Of a stretch of DNA of 64,000 nucleotides, positions 7,588 through 18,143 are shown one piece after another (position 1 is the first letter of the stretch; each line of letters begins with the position of its first letter). Where the stretch lies: contig JAURXM010000132.1 in NCBI GenBank assembly GCA_030654395.1, positions 186,001 to 250,000 on the forward strand. The letters are read 5' to 3'. The notes beneath the pieces are model-generated. The model saw only the letters and a program-made list of their open reading frames with translations. It was not told where the DNA came from and did no database searches. This DNA comes from Aquabacterium sp. (GTDB lineage Bacteria > Pseudomonadota > Gammaproteobacteria > Burkholderiales > Burkholderiaceae_C). The position numbers and the translations under genes were made by a program.

Positions 7588-10185
7588 TCAGGCGGTCACA
7601 GTCTTGGCCTTGTCGGCGTATTCCGTGATCTGGTCAAAGTTCAGGTATTTGTAGATCTGCGTGCTGGATGCGTCCAAGATGCTCACGCCATCCATGTACT
7701 CAGCCTTGGTCGGGATGCGACCCAAGCGTGAGCAGATGGCGGCCATTTCAGCCGAACCCAAGTACACGTTCGAGTTTTTGCCCAAACGGTTCGGGAAGTT
7801 GCGCGTGCTGGTTGAGAACACGGTCGCGCCTTCCTTGACTTGCGCTTGGTTGCCCATGCACAGCGAGCAGCCTGGCATTTCCATGCGGGCGCCAGCAGTG
7901 CCCAGAACGCCATAGTGGCCTTCTTCGCTCAACTGTTGCGCATCCATCTTGGTCGGAGGGGCGACCCACAGCTTGACGGGGATGTCGCGTTTGCCTTCAA
8001 GCAGCTTGGATGCCGCGCGGAAGTGACCGATGTTGGTCATGCAAGAACCGATGAACACTTCGTCGATCTTGGCGCCAGCCACGTCGGCCAAGGTCTTCAC
8101 ATCATCGGGATCGTTAGGGCAGGCTAAGATAGGCTCATGGATGTCGGCCAAGTCGATCTCGATCACGGCAGCGTAGTCGGCATCGGCATCGCCCTTCATC
8201 AACTGTTGATCAGCCAACCAAGCTTCTTGGGCGGCGATACGGCGTTGCAGCGTGCGTGCATCTTCGTAGCCATTGGCGATCATGTTCTTCATCAGCGTGA
8301 TGTTGCTGTTGATGTACTCGGCGATCGGCTCTTTGTTCAGGTGCACGGTGCAACCAGCGGCAGAACGCTCGGCGGAGGCATCAGACAGCTCGAATGCTTG
8401 CTCAACCTTCAGGTCTGGCAGGCCTTCGATTTCCAAAATGCGGCCCGAGAAGATGTTCTTCTTGCCTTGCTTGGCCACGGTCAGCAGACCGGCCTTGATG
8501 GCGTACAGGGGGATGGCGTTGACCAGATCACGCAAGGTGATGCCGGGCTGCATCTTGCCCTTGAAACGCACCAACACGGACTCAGGCATGTCCAAAGGCA
8601 TCACGCCTGTGGCAGCGGCGAAAGCCACCAAGCCGGAGCCAGCTGGGAAACTGATGCCGATAGGGAAACGGGTGTGGCTGTCGCCGCCCGTGCCCACGGT
8701 GTCAGGCGTCAGCAAGCGGTTCAGCCAGCTGTGGATCACACCGTCACCTGGACGCAGGGAGATGCCACCACGGGTGCTGATGAAGTCAGGCAACTCGTGG
8801 TGCATCTTCACGTCCACGGGCTTGGGGTAAGCGGCTGTGTGGCAGAACGATTGCATCACCAAGTCGGCGCTGAAACCCAAGCAAGCCAGGTCTTTCAGCT
8901 CATCACGGGTCATCGGGCCGGTGGTGTCTTGCGAGCCGACTGAAGTCATCTTAGGCTCACAGTACGTGCCAGGGCGCACGCCCACTTGCTGGCCATTGAC
9001 GATAGGCAGGCCACAAGCCTTGCCGACCATCTTCTGGGCCAGCGAGAAGCCCTTTTTGGTGTCGGCAGGGTTTTGCGGCAGGCGGAACAGGGTGCTGACG
9101 GGCAGGCCCAAGGCTTCGCGCGCCTTGGCGGTCAGGCCACGGCCGATGATCAGGGGAATGCGGCCACCGGCGCGCACTTCGTCAAACAGCACGTCAGACT
9201 TGACTTTGAACTCAGCGATGACTTGGCCGTTCTTGAGGGCTTTGCCGTCGTAAGGACGCAGCTCAACCACGTCGCCCATGTCCATTTGGGACACGTCGAG
9301 TTCGATGGGCAAGGCGCCAGCATCTTCCATGGTGTTGTAGAAAATCGGGGCAATCTTGCTGCCCAGACACACGCCACCGAAACGCTTGTTAGGCACGAAG
9401 GGGATGTCTTCGCCAGTGAACCACAGCACGCTGTTGGTGGCTGACTTGCGTGACGAACCGGTACCGACCACGTCACCGACGTAGGCGACCAAGTTGCCCT
9501 TGGCGCGCAGCGATTCGATGAACTCGACTGGGCCGCGCTTGCCGTCTTCTTCAGGCGTGATGCCGTCGCGCTTGTTCTTCAGCATGGCCAAAGCGTGCAG
9601 CGGGATGTCAGGGCGGCTCCAAGCGTCAGGCGCTGGTGACAGGTCGTCGGTGTTGGTCTCGCCCGTCACCTTGAGGATGCTGACAGTGATGCTGGCAGGC
9701 ACTTCAGGACGTGACGTGAACCACTCGGCATCGGCCCAGCTTTGCAGCACGCCCTTGGCGTGGGCATTGCCCTTGTCGGCTTTTTCTTTGACGTCATGGA
9801 AGGCGTCAAACATCAACAAGGTCTTTTTCAGGCCTTCAGCAGCGATGCCGCCTACGGTGGCGTCGTCCAGCAGTTCCACCATCGGGTGGATGTTGTAGCC
9901 GCCGAGCATGGTGCCCAGCAACTCAGTGGCCTTTTCGCGGCTGATCAATTTGCACTTTTCAGTGCCGTGGGCCAGCGCCGCTAAGTACGATGCCTTGACC
10001 TTGGCAGCGGCATCAACACCAGCGGGCACGCGGTGAATGATCAACTCAACCAGCGTGGCTTCTTCGCCAGCAGGTGGGTTCTTGAGCAGCTCGATGACTT
10101 CACCCGTTTGTTGGGCCGTCAGAGGCAAAGGAGGGATACCCAGCGCGGCGCGCTCGGCAATGTGTTGGCGATAGGCTTGCAACAT
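7588..10185 (-). CDS. acnB: Bifunctional aconitate hydratase 2 / 2-methylisocitrate dehydratase
   Basis: 865 residues, the same length as E. coli AcnB. It isomerises citrate and isocitrate in the TCA cycle and can hydrate 2-methylaconitate in the methylcitrate cycle. The order is that of AcnB: an N-terminal helical HEAT-like domain, the swivel domain ('[13 protein letters not shown]'), then the three catalytic Fe-S domains with 'SCMTNIGHF' and the CxxC cluster ligands in '[11 protein letters not shown]'. The ATG at 10185 has AGGTGA five bases upstream. Its place three genes from the prp cluster fits use in both pathways. Confidence 0.95.
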   Translation of the reverse strand: MLQAYRQHIAERAALGIPPLPLTAQQTGEVIELLKNPPAGEEATLVELIIHRVPAGVDAAAKVKASYLAALAHGTEKCKLISREKATELLGTMLGGYNIHPMVELLDDATVGGIAAEGLKKTLLMFDAFHDVKEKADKGNAHAKGVLQSWADAEWFTSRPEVPASITVSILKVTGETNTDDLSPAPDAWSRPDIPLHALAMLKNKRDGITPEEDGKRGPVEFIESLRAKGNLVAYVGDVVGTGSSRKSATNSVLWFTGEDIPFVPNKRFGGVCLGSKIAPIFYNTMEDAGALPIELDVSQMDMGDVVELRPYDGKALKNGQVIAEFKVKSDVLFDEVRAGGRIPLIIGRGLTAKAREALGLPVSTLFRLPQNPADTKKGFSLAQKMVGKACGLPIVNGQQVGVRPGTYCEPKMTSVGSQDTTGPMTRDELKDLACLGFSADLVMQSFCHTAAYPKPVDVKMHHELPDFISTRGGISLRPGDGVIHSWLNRLLTPDTVGTGGDSHTRFPIGISFPAGSGLVAFAAATGVMPLDMPESVLVRFKGKMQPGITLRDLVNAIPLYAIKAGLLTVAKQGKKNIFSGRILEIEGLPDLKVEQAFELSDASAERSAAGCTVHLNKEPIAEYINSNITLMKNMIANGYEDARTLQRRIAAQEAWLADQQLMKGDADADYAAVIEIDLADIHEPILACPNDPDDVKTLADVAGAKIDEVFIGSCMTNIGHFRAASKLLEGKRDIPVKLWVAPPTKMDAQQLSEEGHYGVLGTAGARMEMPGCSLCMGNQAQVKEGATVFSTSTRNFPNRLGKNSNVYLGSAEMAAICSRLGRIPTKAEYMDGVSILDASSTQIYKYLNFDQITEYADKAKTVTA

Positions 10186-10270
10186 GGTGATCACCTGATG
10201 TGGATTGAGCAAAGGGAAATGCAATTTCCGTGCAACTGTGGATTATCGCGCAACCGCGCACGCACAGGCC

Positions 10271-10296
10271 AAAAAAAGCGCCCTGTTTGAGGGCGC
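10271..10296 (-). terminator. Terminator of the secreted hypothetical gene
   Basis: GCGCCCT/AGGGCGC arms around a five-base loop. On the minus strand the hairpin is followed by seven T residues, placing it downstream of the gene ending at 10337 and upstream of acnB. Confidence 0.8.
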
Positions 10297-10336
10297 CTTG
10301 GCTGCTTGCTGACCCCCATCGGGCCGTTTTATGCCC

Positions 10337-10882
10337 TTATTCCGGGGCTACCGGCGCGCTCAATACCGACTGCCTTGGGTGCAGTGCCAAGTCAGCCTCT
10401 GCGGCACGTTGGACTTCATGCACGCAGCCATCAAGGATCCGGTGGCCGGCTTTGACGTCCATCACCATGGATTTGGTCAAAATTTGAATCAGCAGGGTGA
10501 CACCTTTGACGTCTTCAAGGCGGATGGCGCCGGTGCTGGATTGCACGGGCTTCATCACCCAAGACTGCTTGCCTAACTTCAGGTTGAAGTAGCCCTCGTT
10601 GGTGTCGTTGCGGTCGATGGCAGCCAGTTTGCCGAATTCACACTGGTAGCGGCCGATCAACACGCGCTCAGCCGCTTGCAATTGCTCGATGGTGGCGGCG
10701 GGCAGCTTGGCTAATTTGTCAGCCAGTCTGGTTTTGCTTGCTTTGGCTGGGCTGACAACCGTGGCGTGTGCCAATTGTGGGCCCAGCGTGGCCGCAAACA
10801 TGCCCAACACCATGCCAGCCGACAAGGCCAAGGTGCGGATGCGTTGGTAGCGTTGCTGGCAAGCGTTGGCAGATGGGCTCAT
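10337..10882 (-). CDS. Secreted hypothetical protein
   Basis: A 181-residue protein with a basic N-terminus, a hydrophobic stretch at about 18-35 and an AHA-type cleavage site near 40, so it is probably periplasmic or exported. The mature part has a charged helix ('RLADKLAKL') and a 'YQCEFGK...NLKLGKQSW' beta-type region with two cysteines (near 80 and 153) that could form a disulfide. I do not recognise a named domain. It has its own terminator and is separated from the PEP-CTERM gene upstream by another, so it is probably transcribed alone. No function is proposed. Confidence 0.6.
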   Translation of the reverse strand: MSPSANACQQRYQRIRTLALSAGMVLGMFAATLGPQLAHATVVSPAKASKTRLADKLAKLPAATIEQLQAAERVLIGRYQCEFGKLAAIDRNDTNEGYFNLKLGKQSWVMKPVQSSTGAIRLEDVKGVTLLIQILTKSMVMDVKAGHRILDGCVHEVQRAAEADLALHPRQSVLSAPVAPE

Positions 10883-10929
10883 GGTGGTGACTCTATGGCG
10901 GCTGTTGATCGAGACGCGATCTTGCCATC

Positions 10930-10970
10930 AAAAAACGGCGCCCGTTGCTTCAATATGCAACGGGCGCCGT
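10930..10970 (-). terminator. Strong terminator after the PEP-CTERM gene
   Basis: Perfect 14-bp arms (10935-10948 and 10957-10970) around an eight-base loop, followed on the minus strand by a run of T residues. It closes the PEP-CTERM transcription unit that ends at 10986. Confidence 0.85.
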
Positions 10971-10985
10971 TGTCTGGGCAAACTA

Positions 10986-12074
10986 TCAGGCCGCTTGACG
11001 GCGGCGCACCAAGGACATGCCGACCAAGCCTAAGCCCATGAGGGCGTAGGTGCCGGGTTCAGGCAGGTTGATTGTGCCGCCAGCGTCAGGCGTGAAAGTG
11101 GTGTCGTTGATCGTTATGTTGTGCCGGAGGTCGTAGTTAGTGTAGGCGTCCATCCCGACCAGCATAAACATGGTTTTCGTGTCGTTGCCTAAGTTGGCAA
11201 CGTGGGTTGACCAGTCCTTGCTGGCTGCTTCTGTTTTGGTCAATGCGGTTGTATCTTCGCCAAAACCGGACTCGGTAGACGCAAGTCCGTGTTCCCAATT
11301 TGCCATAGATACCGTTCCGTTGAGCCCGTCGCCATTAAAAGCTGTCTCGTTGTCCGTCAAAGCGACATTCATGCTCGACCAAGCGTGACCATAGCCGAGG
11401 TGTTCTATATTCACTTGATGCAGTGTCGTGCTGTTTTCAAGAATGGTCGAGTCAACCAGGCTGCTGCGGTCTAGATACAACGAGCTGTTGAATGTGCCTT
11501 CCACAACCAACAAGGTATGCGCTGTGACCTGAAGCGTAAAAGCTGGGTTTGAGCGCCCTTCTCCGATCAGGGCGCTCCTTGAGGCTGATGTCACGTCATT
11601 GGTGTTTTGATAATTCTGATAAACGGTGCCCCAAACACCGTTCTGCACGCCTTGATAGGAGTATGAGTTACTGGATTCTGTGCTCACCTTATCCAGATTG
11701 CTTTGGTAAAGCGACGATCTGGCAGTAAGTTCTGAGCCGCCAATGGTGGTGCTTGTTGCCCCGTCAGCCAGTGATGTCACAACAGCCGCATCGTTGCTAA
11801 ATGGCTGCACACCTGATGTGTAGCTCCCGGTTCCGCTGAGCTGTGCGCCGTCTGAACCTGTGCCGTATAACGCAGCAATCCAAGCACCCCCATTGATGCT
11901 CAAACCCGGGGTGATGCCGTCGGTCAGATCAAGGTCGATCAGGCGGTAGCGCAGGTTGGTGATGCTGGCCGTGGCACTGCTGATCAGGTCACCGGCATGG
12001 GCGCTAGGGGCTGTCAAGGTCGCGCATAAGGCCAAAGCCAAGGCGTGGCAGATGGGGGTTAATTTCTTATTCAT
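10986..12074 (-). CDS. PEP-CTERM sorting-domain protein (family A)
   Basis: 362 residues. A signal peptide (about 1-27, ending AHA) leads a Ser/Thr/Asn-rich secreted body, and the protein ends with the tripartite PEP-CTERM tail: LPEPGTYAL near 338, a hydrophobic helix, and RRR near the C-terminus. Such tails are recognised by exosortases for export or surface attachment. The N-terminal mature region (LIDLDLTDGITPG near 46-58) and a central 'TLLVVEGTF' segment align by eye with the PEP-CTERM protein at 49025-49954, suggesting a shared family. AGGAG lies eight bases before the ATG. It is flanked by its own terminator, so its position between acnB and prp genes does not imply a metabolic role. 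Confidence 0.85.
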   Translation of the reverse strand: MNKKLTPICHALALALCATLTAPSAHAGDLISSATASITNLRYRLIDLDLTDGITPGLSINGGAWIAALYGTGSDGAQLSGTGSYTSGVQPFSNDAAVVTSLADGATSTTIGGSELTARSSLYQSNLDKVSTESSNSYSYQGVQNGVWGTVYQNYQNTNDVTSASRSALIGEGRSNPAFTLQVTAHTLLVVEGTFNSSLYLDRSSLVDSTILENSTTLHQVNIEHLGYGHAWSSMNVALTDNETAFNGDGLNGTVSMANWEHGLASTESGFGEDTTALTKTEAASKDWSTHVANLGNDTKTMFMLVGMDAYTNYDLRHNITINDTTFTPDAGGTINLPEPGTYALMGLGLVGMSLVRRRQAA

Positions 12075-12159
12075 GGGTGGGCTCCTGGATGTTGGATTAA
12101 TTGGATTGCATCCGAATCATCAAGGGCCTTTCTCCATTAGTCCATCCCCATTCACGTCA

Positions 12160-12177
12160 CCCCCCTTGTTGGGGGGG
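12160..12177. repeat. C-run/G-run hairpin downstream of prpF
   Basis: Six C residues, a TTGTT loop and seven G residues form a very GC-rich hairpin with no T run. Similar C-run/G-run hairpins occur near 48922, 52832 and 61772. It may be a small repetitive element or a 3' mRNA-stabilising structure. Confidence 0.35.
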
Positions 12178-12187
12178 CGGATGACGC

Positions 12188-13372
12188 TCAGCCCGGCACG
12201 CGTACCCAGCCTTCCATCAGCACGCGGGCGCTGCGGCTCATGATGGCTTTTTTAACTGTCCATTCGCCGTTGACTTGGGCTGCTTCAGCCCCCACACGCA
12301 GCGTGCCTGAAGGGTGGCCAAAGCGCACTGCCGTGCGCGCGCTGCCACCCGCAGCCAGGTTCACCAGCGTGCCTGGTACGGCGGCGGCGGTGCCAATGGC
12401 CACGGCCGCTGTGCCCATCATGGCGTGGTGCAGTTTGCCCATTGACAAGGCGCGCACCAGCAGGTCCACGTCGCCCGTGCTTACAGTTTTGCCGCTGGAC
12501 GACACGTACTCGGCAGGCGGGGCCACAAAGGCGACCTTGGGGGTGTGTTGGCGTTTGGCGGCCTCGCTCACATCCTTGATCAAGCCCATGCGCAGTGCGC
12601 CATAGGCACGGATGGTCTCGAACTTGGCCAAAGCAGCCGCGTCACCGTTGATGGCGTCTTGCAACTCGGTGCCGGTGTAGCCCAAGTCGGCGGCATTCAC
12701 GAAAATCGTTGGGATGCCCGCATTGATCATCGTGGCCTTGAATGTGCCCACGCCGGGTACGTCCAAGTCATCGACCAAGTTGCCGGTGGGGAACATGGAG
12801 CCGCCTGCGCCATCTTCGCCTTCATCCGCCGGATCGAGGAATTCAAGCTGCACCTCGGCTGCGGGGAAGGTCACTCCGTCGGTTTCAAAATCGCCGGTTT
12901 CTTGCACTTCACTGTTGGTGATGGGCACGTGGGCGATGATGGTTTTGCCGATGTTGGCTTGCCAAATGCGCACGGTGCAAAGGCCATTGACGGGGATGCG
13001 TACAGCGTCAATCAAACCGGCTGAGATGGCAAACGAGCCGACAGCCGCAGACAAGTTGCCGCAGTTGCCCGACCAGTCTACAAAGGCCTTGTCGATGGCG
13101 ACTTGACCGAACAGGTAGTCCACGTCGTGGTCGGCTTTGGATGACGTGGCCAAGATCACGGTCTTGGATGTGGACGACGTCGCGCCGCCCATGCCGTCGA
13201 TCTGTTTGCCGTACGGGTCGGGGCTGCCAATCACGCGCAGCAAGAGCTTGTCGCGTGCCTCGCCCGGCACTTGGCAAGGAGCAGGCAGGTCTTGCAGGCG
13301 AAAGAACACGCCCTTGCTGGTGCCACCACGGATGTAGGTGGCGGGGACTTTGATTTGCGGTGCGAATGCCAT
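12188..13372 (-). CDS. prpF: 2-methylaconitate cis-trans isomerase PrpF
   Basis: About 394 residues with the PrpF-family start 'ATYIRGGTSKGVFF' (about 10-23) and the 'DGMGGATSSTSK' and 'VDWSGNCGNLSAAVG' motifs; it has the diaminopimelate-epimerase-like fold known for this family. It isomerises the 2-methylaconitate product made by AcnD so that AcnB can use it. The ATG at 13372 lies two bases after the acnD stop; a GTG six bases earlier overlaps the stop and has closer SD spacing, so the exact start is open. It is the last gene of prpB-prpC-acnD-prpF. Confidence 0.93.
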   Translation of the reverse strand: MAFAPQIKVPATYIRGGTSKGVFFRLQDLPAPCQVPGEARDKLLLRVIGSPDPYGKQIDGMGGATSSTSKTVILATSSKADHDVDYLFGQVAIDKAFVDWSGNCGNLSAAVGSFAISAGLIDAVRIPVNGLCTVRIWQANIGKTIIAHVPITNSEVQETGDFETDGVTFPAAEVQLEFLDPADEGEDGAGGSMFPTGNLVDDLDVPGVGTFKATMINAGIPTIFVNAADLGYTGTELQDAINGDAAALAKFETIRAYGALRMGLIKDVSEAAKRQHTPKVAFVAPPAEYVSSSGKTVSTGDVDLLVRALSMGKLHHAMMGTAAVAIGTAAAVPGTLVNLAAGGSARTAVRFGHPSGTLRVGAEAAQVNGEWTVKKAIMSRSARVLMEGWVRVPG

Positions 13373-13374
13373 GA

Positions 13375-16005
13375 TCACGCTACCTGGCCATGGGCCGAGT
13401 TTTCCGCCAAAAAGTCCTGCGCAAAGCGCTGCAGCACGCCGCCCGCTTCGTACACAGAGACTTCTTCAGCCGTATCCAGACGACACGTCATCGGCACCTT
13501 CACCACTTCGCCGTTTTGGCGAGTGATGACCAGCGTCAACGTGGCGCGCGGGGTGAGTGCGCCTTCAACGTCAAAGGTTTCCGTGCCATCGATGTTCAGG
13601 GTCAGGCGGTTGGTACCCGTCTTGAACTCCAGCGGCATCACGCCCATGCCGATCAAGTTGGTGCGGTGGATGCGCTCGAAGCCTTCAGCCGCAATCGCCT
13701 CGACACCGGCCAGACGCACACCCTTGGCGGCCCAGTCACGCGAGGAGCCTTGGCCATAGTCCGCGCCCGCCACGATGATCAGCGGCTGCTTGCGGTCCAG
13801 GTAGGTCTCCATGGCTTCCCACATGCGCACGACCTTGCCTTCGGGCTCGATGCGGGCGAGTGAGCCTGCTCTGACCTTGCCTTCGGCATCGCGCACCATT
13901 TCGTTTTTCAACGTGGGGTTCGCAAACGTGGCGCGCATGGCGGTCAGGTGGTCGCCGCGGTGGGTGGCGTAAGAGTTGAAGTCCTCTTCAGGCACGCCCA
14001 TCTTGTGCAGGTACTCACCGGCCGCGCTGTTCATCATGATCGCGTTGGATGGCGACAGGTGATCGGTGGTGATGTTGTCGGGCAGCACGGCCAGTGGACG
14101 CATGCCCTTGAGCGTGCGCGGGTTGGCGGCCAAGGCGCCCACACCTTCCGTGTCCCAATAGGGCGGGCGGCGGATGTAGGTGGACTGGGCGCGCCAGTCA
14201 TACAGTGGGCTGACCTTCTCACCGGTGTCTGCTTGAATCGCGAACATGGGCTCGTAGATTTGACGGAACTGCTCAGGCTTGACGCTCGACTTCACGATGG
14301 CGTCGATCTCTTCGTCGGTGGGCCACAGGTCCTTCAGCCTGATCTCTTTGCCGTCGACCACGCCCAGCACGTCGCGCTCGATGTCAAAGCGGATGGTGCC
14401 CGCAATCGCATAAGCCACAACCAGCGGGGGCGAGGCCAAGAAGGCCTGCTTGGCATAAGGGTGGATGCGGCCGTCAAAGTTGCGGTTGCCCGACAGCACA
14501 GCGGTGGCGTACAGGTCGCGGTCAACGATCTCTTTCTGGATGACCGGGTCCAGCGCGCCCGACATGCCGTTGCAGGTGGTGCAGGCGAAGGCGACGATGC
14601 CAAAGCCCATCGCCTCCAAGTCGCCCAACAGGTCAGCCTCTTTCAGGTACAGCTCCACAGCCTTCGAGCCAGGGGCCAGCGAGGACTTCACCCAAGGCTT
14701 GCGGGTCAAGCCTAGCTTGTTGGCGTTGCGTGCCAGCAGGGCTGCCGCAATCACGTTGCGGGGGTTGGATGTATTGGTGCAGCTGGTGATGGCAGCAATG
14801 ATCACGGCGCCATCGGGCATGGTGCCTTCGCCTTCAGCGGGCATGGTCCATTGGCCGGAGATGCCCTTGCTTGCGAGATCAGTCGTGGCGACGCGGGCGT
14901 GCGGGTTCGATGGGCCCGCCATGTTGCGCACCACGGTGGACAGATCGAAGCTCAGGTCGCGCTCGTACACAGCGTCCTTGAGCGTGTCTGACCACAGTCC
15001 GCCGACCTTGGCGTAGGTCTCCACCAGCTTGACCTGTTCAGCGGTGCGGCCTGTCAGGGTCAGGTAGGCCAGCGTCTGTGGGTCGATGCTGAACATCGCG
15101 GCGGTGGCCCCATATTCAGGCGCCATGTTCGAGATGGTGGCGCGGTCGCCCAGGGTCAGGCTGGCAGCACCTTCGCCATAGAACTCTAAATAGGCACCGA
15201 CGACTTTGGATTGCCGCAGGAACTCGGTCATCGCCAGCACCACGTCGGTGGCGGTGATGCCGGGTTGGCGCTTGCCCGTCAGCTTCACGCCGACGATTTC
15301 AGGCAAACGCATCCACGAGGCGCGGCCCAGCATGACGTTCTCTGCCTCCAAGCCGCCCACGCCAATGGCGATCACGCCCAAGGCGTCCACATGCGGCGTG
15401 TGCGAGTCCGTGCCGACGCAGGTGTCGGGGTAGGCCAAGCCCTTGTCGTTGTGGATGACGGGGGACATCTTCTCCAGATTGATCTGGTGCATGATGCCGT
15501 TGCCCGCCGGGATCACATCCACATTGTCGAAGGCCAGCTTCGTCCAGTTGATGAAGTGAAAGCGGTCTTCGTTGCGGCGCTCTTCGATGTCACGGTTCTT
15601 CTGGAAGGCGTCGGGATCGAACCCGCCGCACTCCACCGCCAGTGAATGGTCCACGATCAACTGCACAGGCACGACGGGGTTCACCTTGGACGGGTCGCCC
15701 CCCATGTCCGCGATCGCGTCCCGCAAGCCAGCCAAGTCCACCAATGCCGTCTGGCCCAAGATGTCGTGGCAAGCCACGCGCGCTGGGAACCACGGGAAGT
15801 CGTGGTCACGCTTGCGCTCGATCAGCTGCGTCAGCGATTGCGTGAGGATGGCCGGATCGGCCTTGCGCACCAGATTCTCGGCGTGCACGCGCGAGGTATA
15901 GGGCAGGGTGGCCCAAGCACCGGGTTGGATCGCATCGACAGCAGCTTGTGCGTCGAAATAATCCAGTGTGGTGCCAGGCAGGTTTTTGCGGTAAGCGGTG
16001 TTCAT
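13375..16005 (-). CDS. acnD: Fe-S dependent 2-methylcitrate dehydratase AcnD
   Basis: 876 residues, an AcnA-like monofunctional dehydratase. Visible signatures include 'VGTDSHTPHVDALG', the Fe-S ligand motif 'ITSCTNTSNP', 'CTTCNG' and 'GNRNFDGRIHP', and a C-terminal swivel domain with 'DYGQGSSRDWAAKG'. It dehydrates 2-methylcitrate to 2-methylaconitate and works only with PrpF; together they replace PrpD. The pairing with prpF directly downstream separates it from a housekeeping AcnA. It starts six bases before the prpC stop on the minus strand. Confidence 0.93.
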   Translation of the reverse strand: MNTAYRKNLPGTTLDYFDAQAAVDAIQPGAWATLPYTSRVHAENLVRKADPAILTQSLTQLIERKRDHDFPWFPARVACHDILGQTALVDLAGLRDAIADMGGDPSKVNPVVPVQLIVDHSLAVECGGFDPDAFQKNRDIEERRNEDRFHFINWTKLAFDNVDVIPAGNGIMHQINLEKMSPVIHNDKGLAYPDTCVGTDSHTPHVDALGVIAIGVGGLEAENVMLGRASWMRLPEIVGVKLTGKRQPGITATDVVLAMTEFLRQSKVVGAYLEFYGEGAASLTLGDRATISNMAPEYGATAAMFSIDPQTLAYLTLTGRTAEQVKLVETYAKVGGLWSDTLKDAVYERDLSFDLSTVVRNMAGPSNPHARVATTDLASKGISGQWTMPAEGEGTMPDGAVIIAAITSCTNTSNPRNVIAAALLARNANKLGLTRKPWVKSSLAPGSKAVELYLKEADLLGDLEAMGFGIVAFACTTCNGMSGALDPVIQKEIVDRDLYATAVLSGNRNFDGRIHPYAKQAFLASPPLVVAYAIAGTIRFDIERDVLGVVDGKEIRLKDLWPTDEEIDAIVKSSVKPEQFRQIYEPMFAIQADTGEKVSPLYDWRAQSTYIRRPPYWDTEGVGALAANPRTLKGMRPLAVLPDNITTDHLSPSNAIMMNSAAGEYLHKMGVPEEDFNSYATHRGDHLTAMRATFANPTLKNEMVRDAEGKVRAGSLARIEPEGKVVRMWEAMETYLDRKQPLIIVAGADYGQGSSRDWAAKGVRLAGVEAIAAEGFERIHRTNLIGMGVMPLEFKTGTNRLTLNIDGTETFDVEGALTPRATLTLVITRQNGEVVKVPMTCRLDTAEEVSVYEAGGVLQRFAQDFLAENSAHGQVA

Positions 16006-16010
16006 GGTGA

Positions 16011-17174
16011 TTACTTGCGGTCCTGGATCGACACGAACTTTTGATCCTCAGGGCCGGTGTAGTTGGCCGATGGGCGGATGATCTTGCCGTCAATGCGTTG
16101 TTCGATCACGTGGGCTGACCAGCCGCTGGTGCGGGCGATCACAAACAGGGGCGTGAACATCGCAGTGGGCACGCCCATCATGTGGTAGCTGACAGCACTG
16201 AACCAATCCAAGTTGGGGAACATCTTTTTGACTTCCCACATGGTTGATTCAAGGCGCTCGGCGATGTCGTACATCTTCATGTTCGATTGCTCTTTGGACA
16301 GGTCTTGCGCTACTTTTTTGATGACCACGTTGCGTGGGTCGCTCACTGTGTAGACAGGGTGACCAAAGCCGATCACGACTTCCTTTTTCTCGACGCGGGC
16401 ACGGATGTCGGCCTCGGCTTCGTCAGGCGTGTCATAGCGTTTTTGGATTTCAAAGGCGACTTCATTGGCGCCGCCGTGCTTGGGGCCACGCAAAGCGCCG
16501 ATGCCGCCACCGATGGCAGAGAACATGTCCGAGCCTGTACCTGCCACCACACGCGAGGCGAAGGTCGATGCATTGAACTCGTGCTCTGCGTACAAGATCA
16601 GCGAGGTGTGCATGGCTTGAACCCAGCTGTCACGGGGCTTCTCGCCGTGCAGCAGGTGCAGGAAGTGGCCGCCGATAGAGTCGTCATCGGTTTCGACATC
16701 AATGCGCTTGCCGTTGTGGCTGTAGTGGTACCAGTACAGCAGCATCGAACCCAGCGAGGCCATCAGCTTGTCAGCGATGTCGCGGGCGCCAGGGTGGTTG
16801 TGGTCGTCTTTCTCTGGTGACAGGCAACCCAGCACGGACACGCCTGTGCGCATCACGTCCATCGGGTGTGCTGACGGAGGCAGTTGTTCCAAGGCGGTCT
16901 TCAGGCCAGCAGGGATGCCGCGCAGTGACTTCAGCTTGGTCTTGTAGAAGGCCAACTCCGCATGCGTGGGCAGCTTGCCGTGCACCAACAGGTAGGCGAT
17001 TTCTTCGAACTCGCTGGTCTTGGCCAAGTCCAAGATGTCATAGCCGCGATAGGCCAGGTCGTTGCCTGTGCGGCCAACGGTGCACAGTGCGGTGTTGCCA
17101 GCTGTGGTGCCTGACAGGGCAACGGATTTTTTGGGCTTGAAGCCGGGTGTGGTGGTCTCTGGGGTGGCGCTCAT
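16011..17174 (-). CDS. prpC: 2-methylcitrate synthase
   Basis: 387 residues of the citrate-synthase fold. It condenses propionyl-CoA with oxaloacetate. Catalytic-region motifs are '[10 protein letters not shown]' and '[13 protein letters not shown]'. It is about 50 residues shorter at the N-terminus than the hexameric GltA encoded at 27450, as usual for PrpC. The ATG at 17174 ([10 protein letters not shown]) has GGAG nine bases upstream; the ten residues before it are unlikely to be translated. It lies between prpB and acnD in one operon. Confidence 0.95.
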   Translation of the reverse strand: MSATPETTTPGFKPKKSVALSGTTAGNTALCTVGRTGNDLAYRGYDILDLAKTSEFEEIAYLLVHGKLPTHAELAFYKTKLKSLRGIPAGLKTALEQLPPSAHPMDVMRTGVSVLGCLSPEKDDHNHPGARDIADKLMASLGSMLLYWYHYSHNGKRIDVETDDDSIGGHFLHLLHGEKPRDSWVQAMHTSLILYAEHEFNASTFASRVVAGTGSDMFSAIGGGIGALRGPKHGGANEVAFEIQKRYDTPDEAEADIRARVEKKEVVIGFGHPVYTVSDPRNVVIKKVAQDLSKEQSNMKMYDIAERLESTMWEVKKMFPNLDWFSAVSYHMMGVPTAMFTPLFVIARTSGWSAHVIEQRIDGKIIRPSANYTGPEDQKFVSIQDRK

Positions 17175-17210
17175 GTGGTCGGTCTCCGTACGAGGTTGAA
17201 TCAAGTGGGC

Positions 17211-18095
17211 TTATTTTTTGGCGGCAAACAGCACGTCGAGCTTGCCTTCGAAGGCGTGGTAACCGATGCGGTCATAAAGCTCTTCGCGGGTCTGCATGAT
17301 GTCGATCACACTCTTTTGGTGGCCATCGCGGCGGATGGCAGTGTAAACAGCCTCGGCCGCTTTGTTCATGGCACGGAAGGCGCTCAGTGGGTAGAGCACC
17401 ATGCCCACGCCCGTGGGGCGCAGATCGTCCACACTGAACAAAGGCGTCTGCCCAAACTCGGTGATGTTGGCCAGCACAGGCACCTTCAGCGCTTTGACGA
17501 ACTTCTCGTAGGTGGGCAAGTCGTACGCGGCTTCGGCAAAGATGCCGTCTGCACCGGCTTCCACGCACTTGATGGCGCGCTCAATGGCGGCATCTACGCC
17601 GTGCACCTGAATGGCATCCGTGCGTGCAATGATGAAGAAGTCGGGGTCTGTCTTGGCGTCAACAGCTGCCTTGACGCGGTCAACCATCTCTTCGGTCGAT
17701 ACGATCTCTTTGCCCGGCCGGTGACCACAGCGCTTGGCGCCGACTTGGTCCTCCAGATGGCAAGCGGCGGCACCCGCCTTGATCAAGCTTTTGACCGTGC
17801 GGGCCATGTTGAATGCGCTGGGGCCAAAGCCCGTGTCAATGTCAACCAGCAAGGGCACATCACACACATCGGTGATGCGGCGCACGTCAATCAACACATC
17901 CTCTAGACCTGTGATGCCCAAATCGGGCACGCCCAGTGAGCCAGCAGCCACGCCGCCACCCGAGAGATAGATGGCTTGGTAGCCCGCGCGTTTGGCCAGC
18001 AAGGCATGGTTGGCGTTGATGGTGCCCATGATCTGCAGGGGGGATTCTGCTGCGAGGGCTTGGCGAAAACGTGCGCCAGGGGTCAGGGTGGTCAT
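17211..18095 (-). CDS. prpB: Methylisocitrate lyase
   Basis: 294 residues of the isocitrate-lyase/PEP-mutase superfamily. It cleaves 2-methylisocitrate to pyruvate and succinate. The active-site loop '[10 protein letters not shown]' places the catalytic cysteine at residue 123; 'DIDTGFG' and 'CHLEDQ' supply metal-binding acidic residues. It is the first gene of the prp operon, downstream of a near-perfect sigma-54 promoter at 18144-18159 and divergent from prpR. Confidence 0.95.
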   Translation of the reverse strand: MTTLTPGARFRQALAAESPLQIMGTINANHALLAKRAGYQAIYLSGGGVAAGSLGVPDLGITGLEDVLIDVRRITDVCDVPLLVDIDTGFGPSAFNMARTVKSLIKAGAAACHLEDQVGAKRCGHRPGKEIVSTEEMVDRVKAAVDAKTDPDFFIIARTDAIQVHGVDAAIERAIKCVEAGADGIFAEAAYDLPTYEKFVKALKVPVLANITEFGQTPLFSVDDLRPTGVGMVLYPLSAFRAMNKAAEAVYTAIRRDGHQKSVIDIMQTREELYDRIGYHAFEGKLDVLFAAKK

Positions 18096-18143
18096 GTCAG
18101 ATCTCCAACTAGAGCAGGTCAGCGAGGAATATCAGCTGTGAAT

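Noticed and set aside
8137..8943. 268-codon plus-strand frame inside acnB
   Set aside because: Antisense to acnB; His/Gln/Gly-rich composition typical of a shadow frame, with no recognisable domain.
13948..14715. 255-codon plus-strand frame inside acnD
   Set aside because: Antisense to acnD and without motifs.
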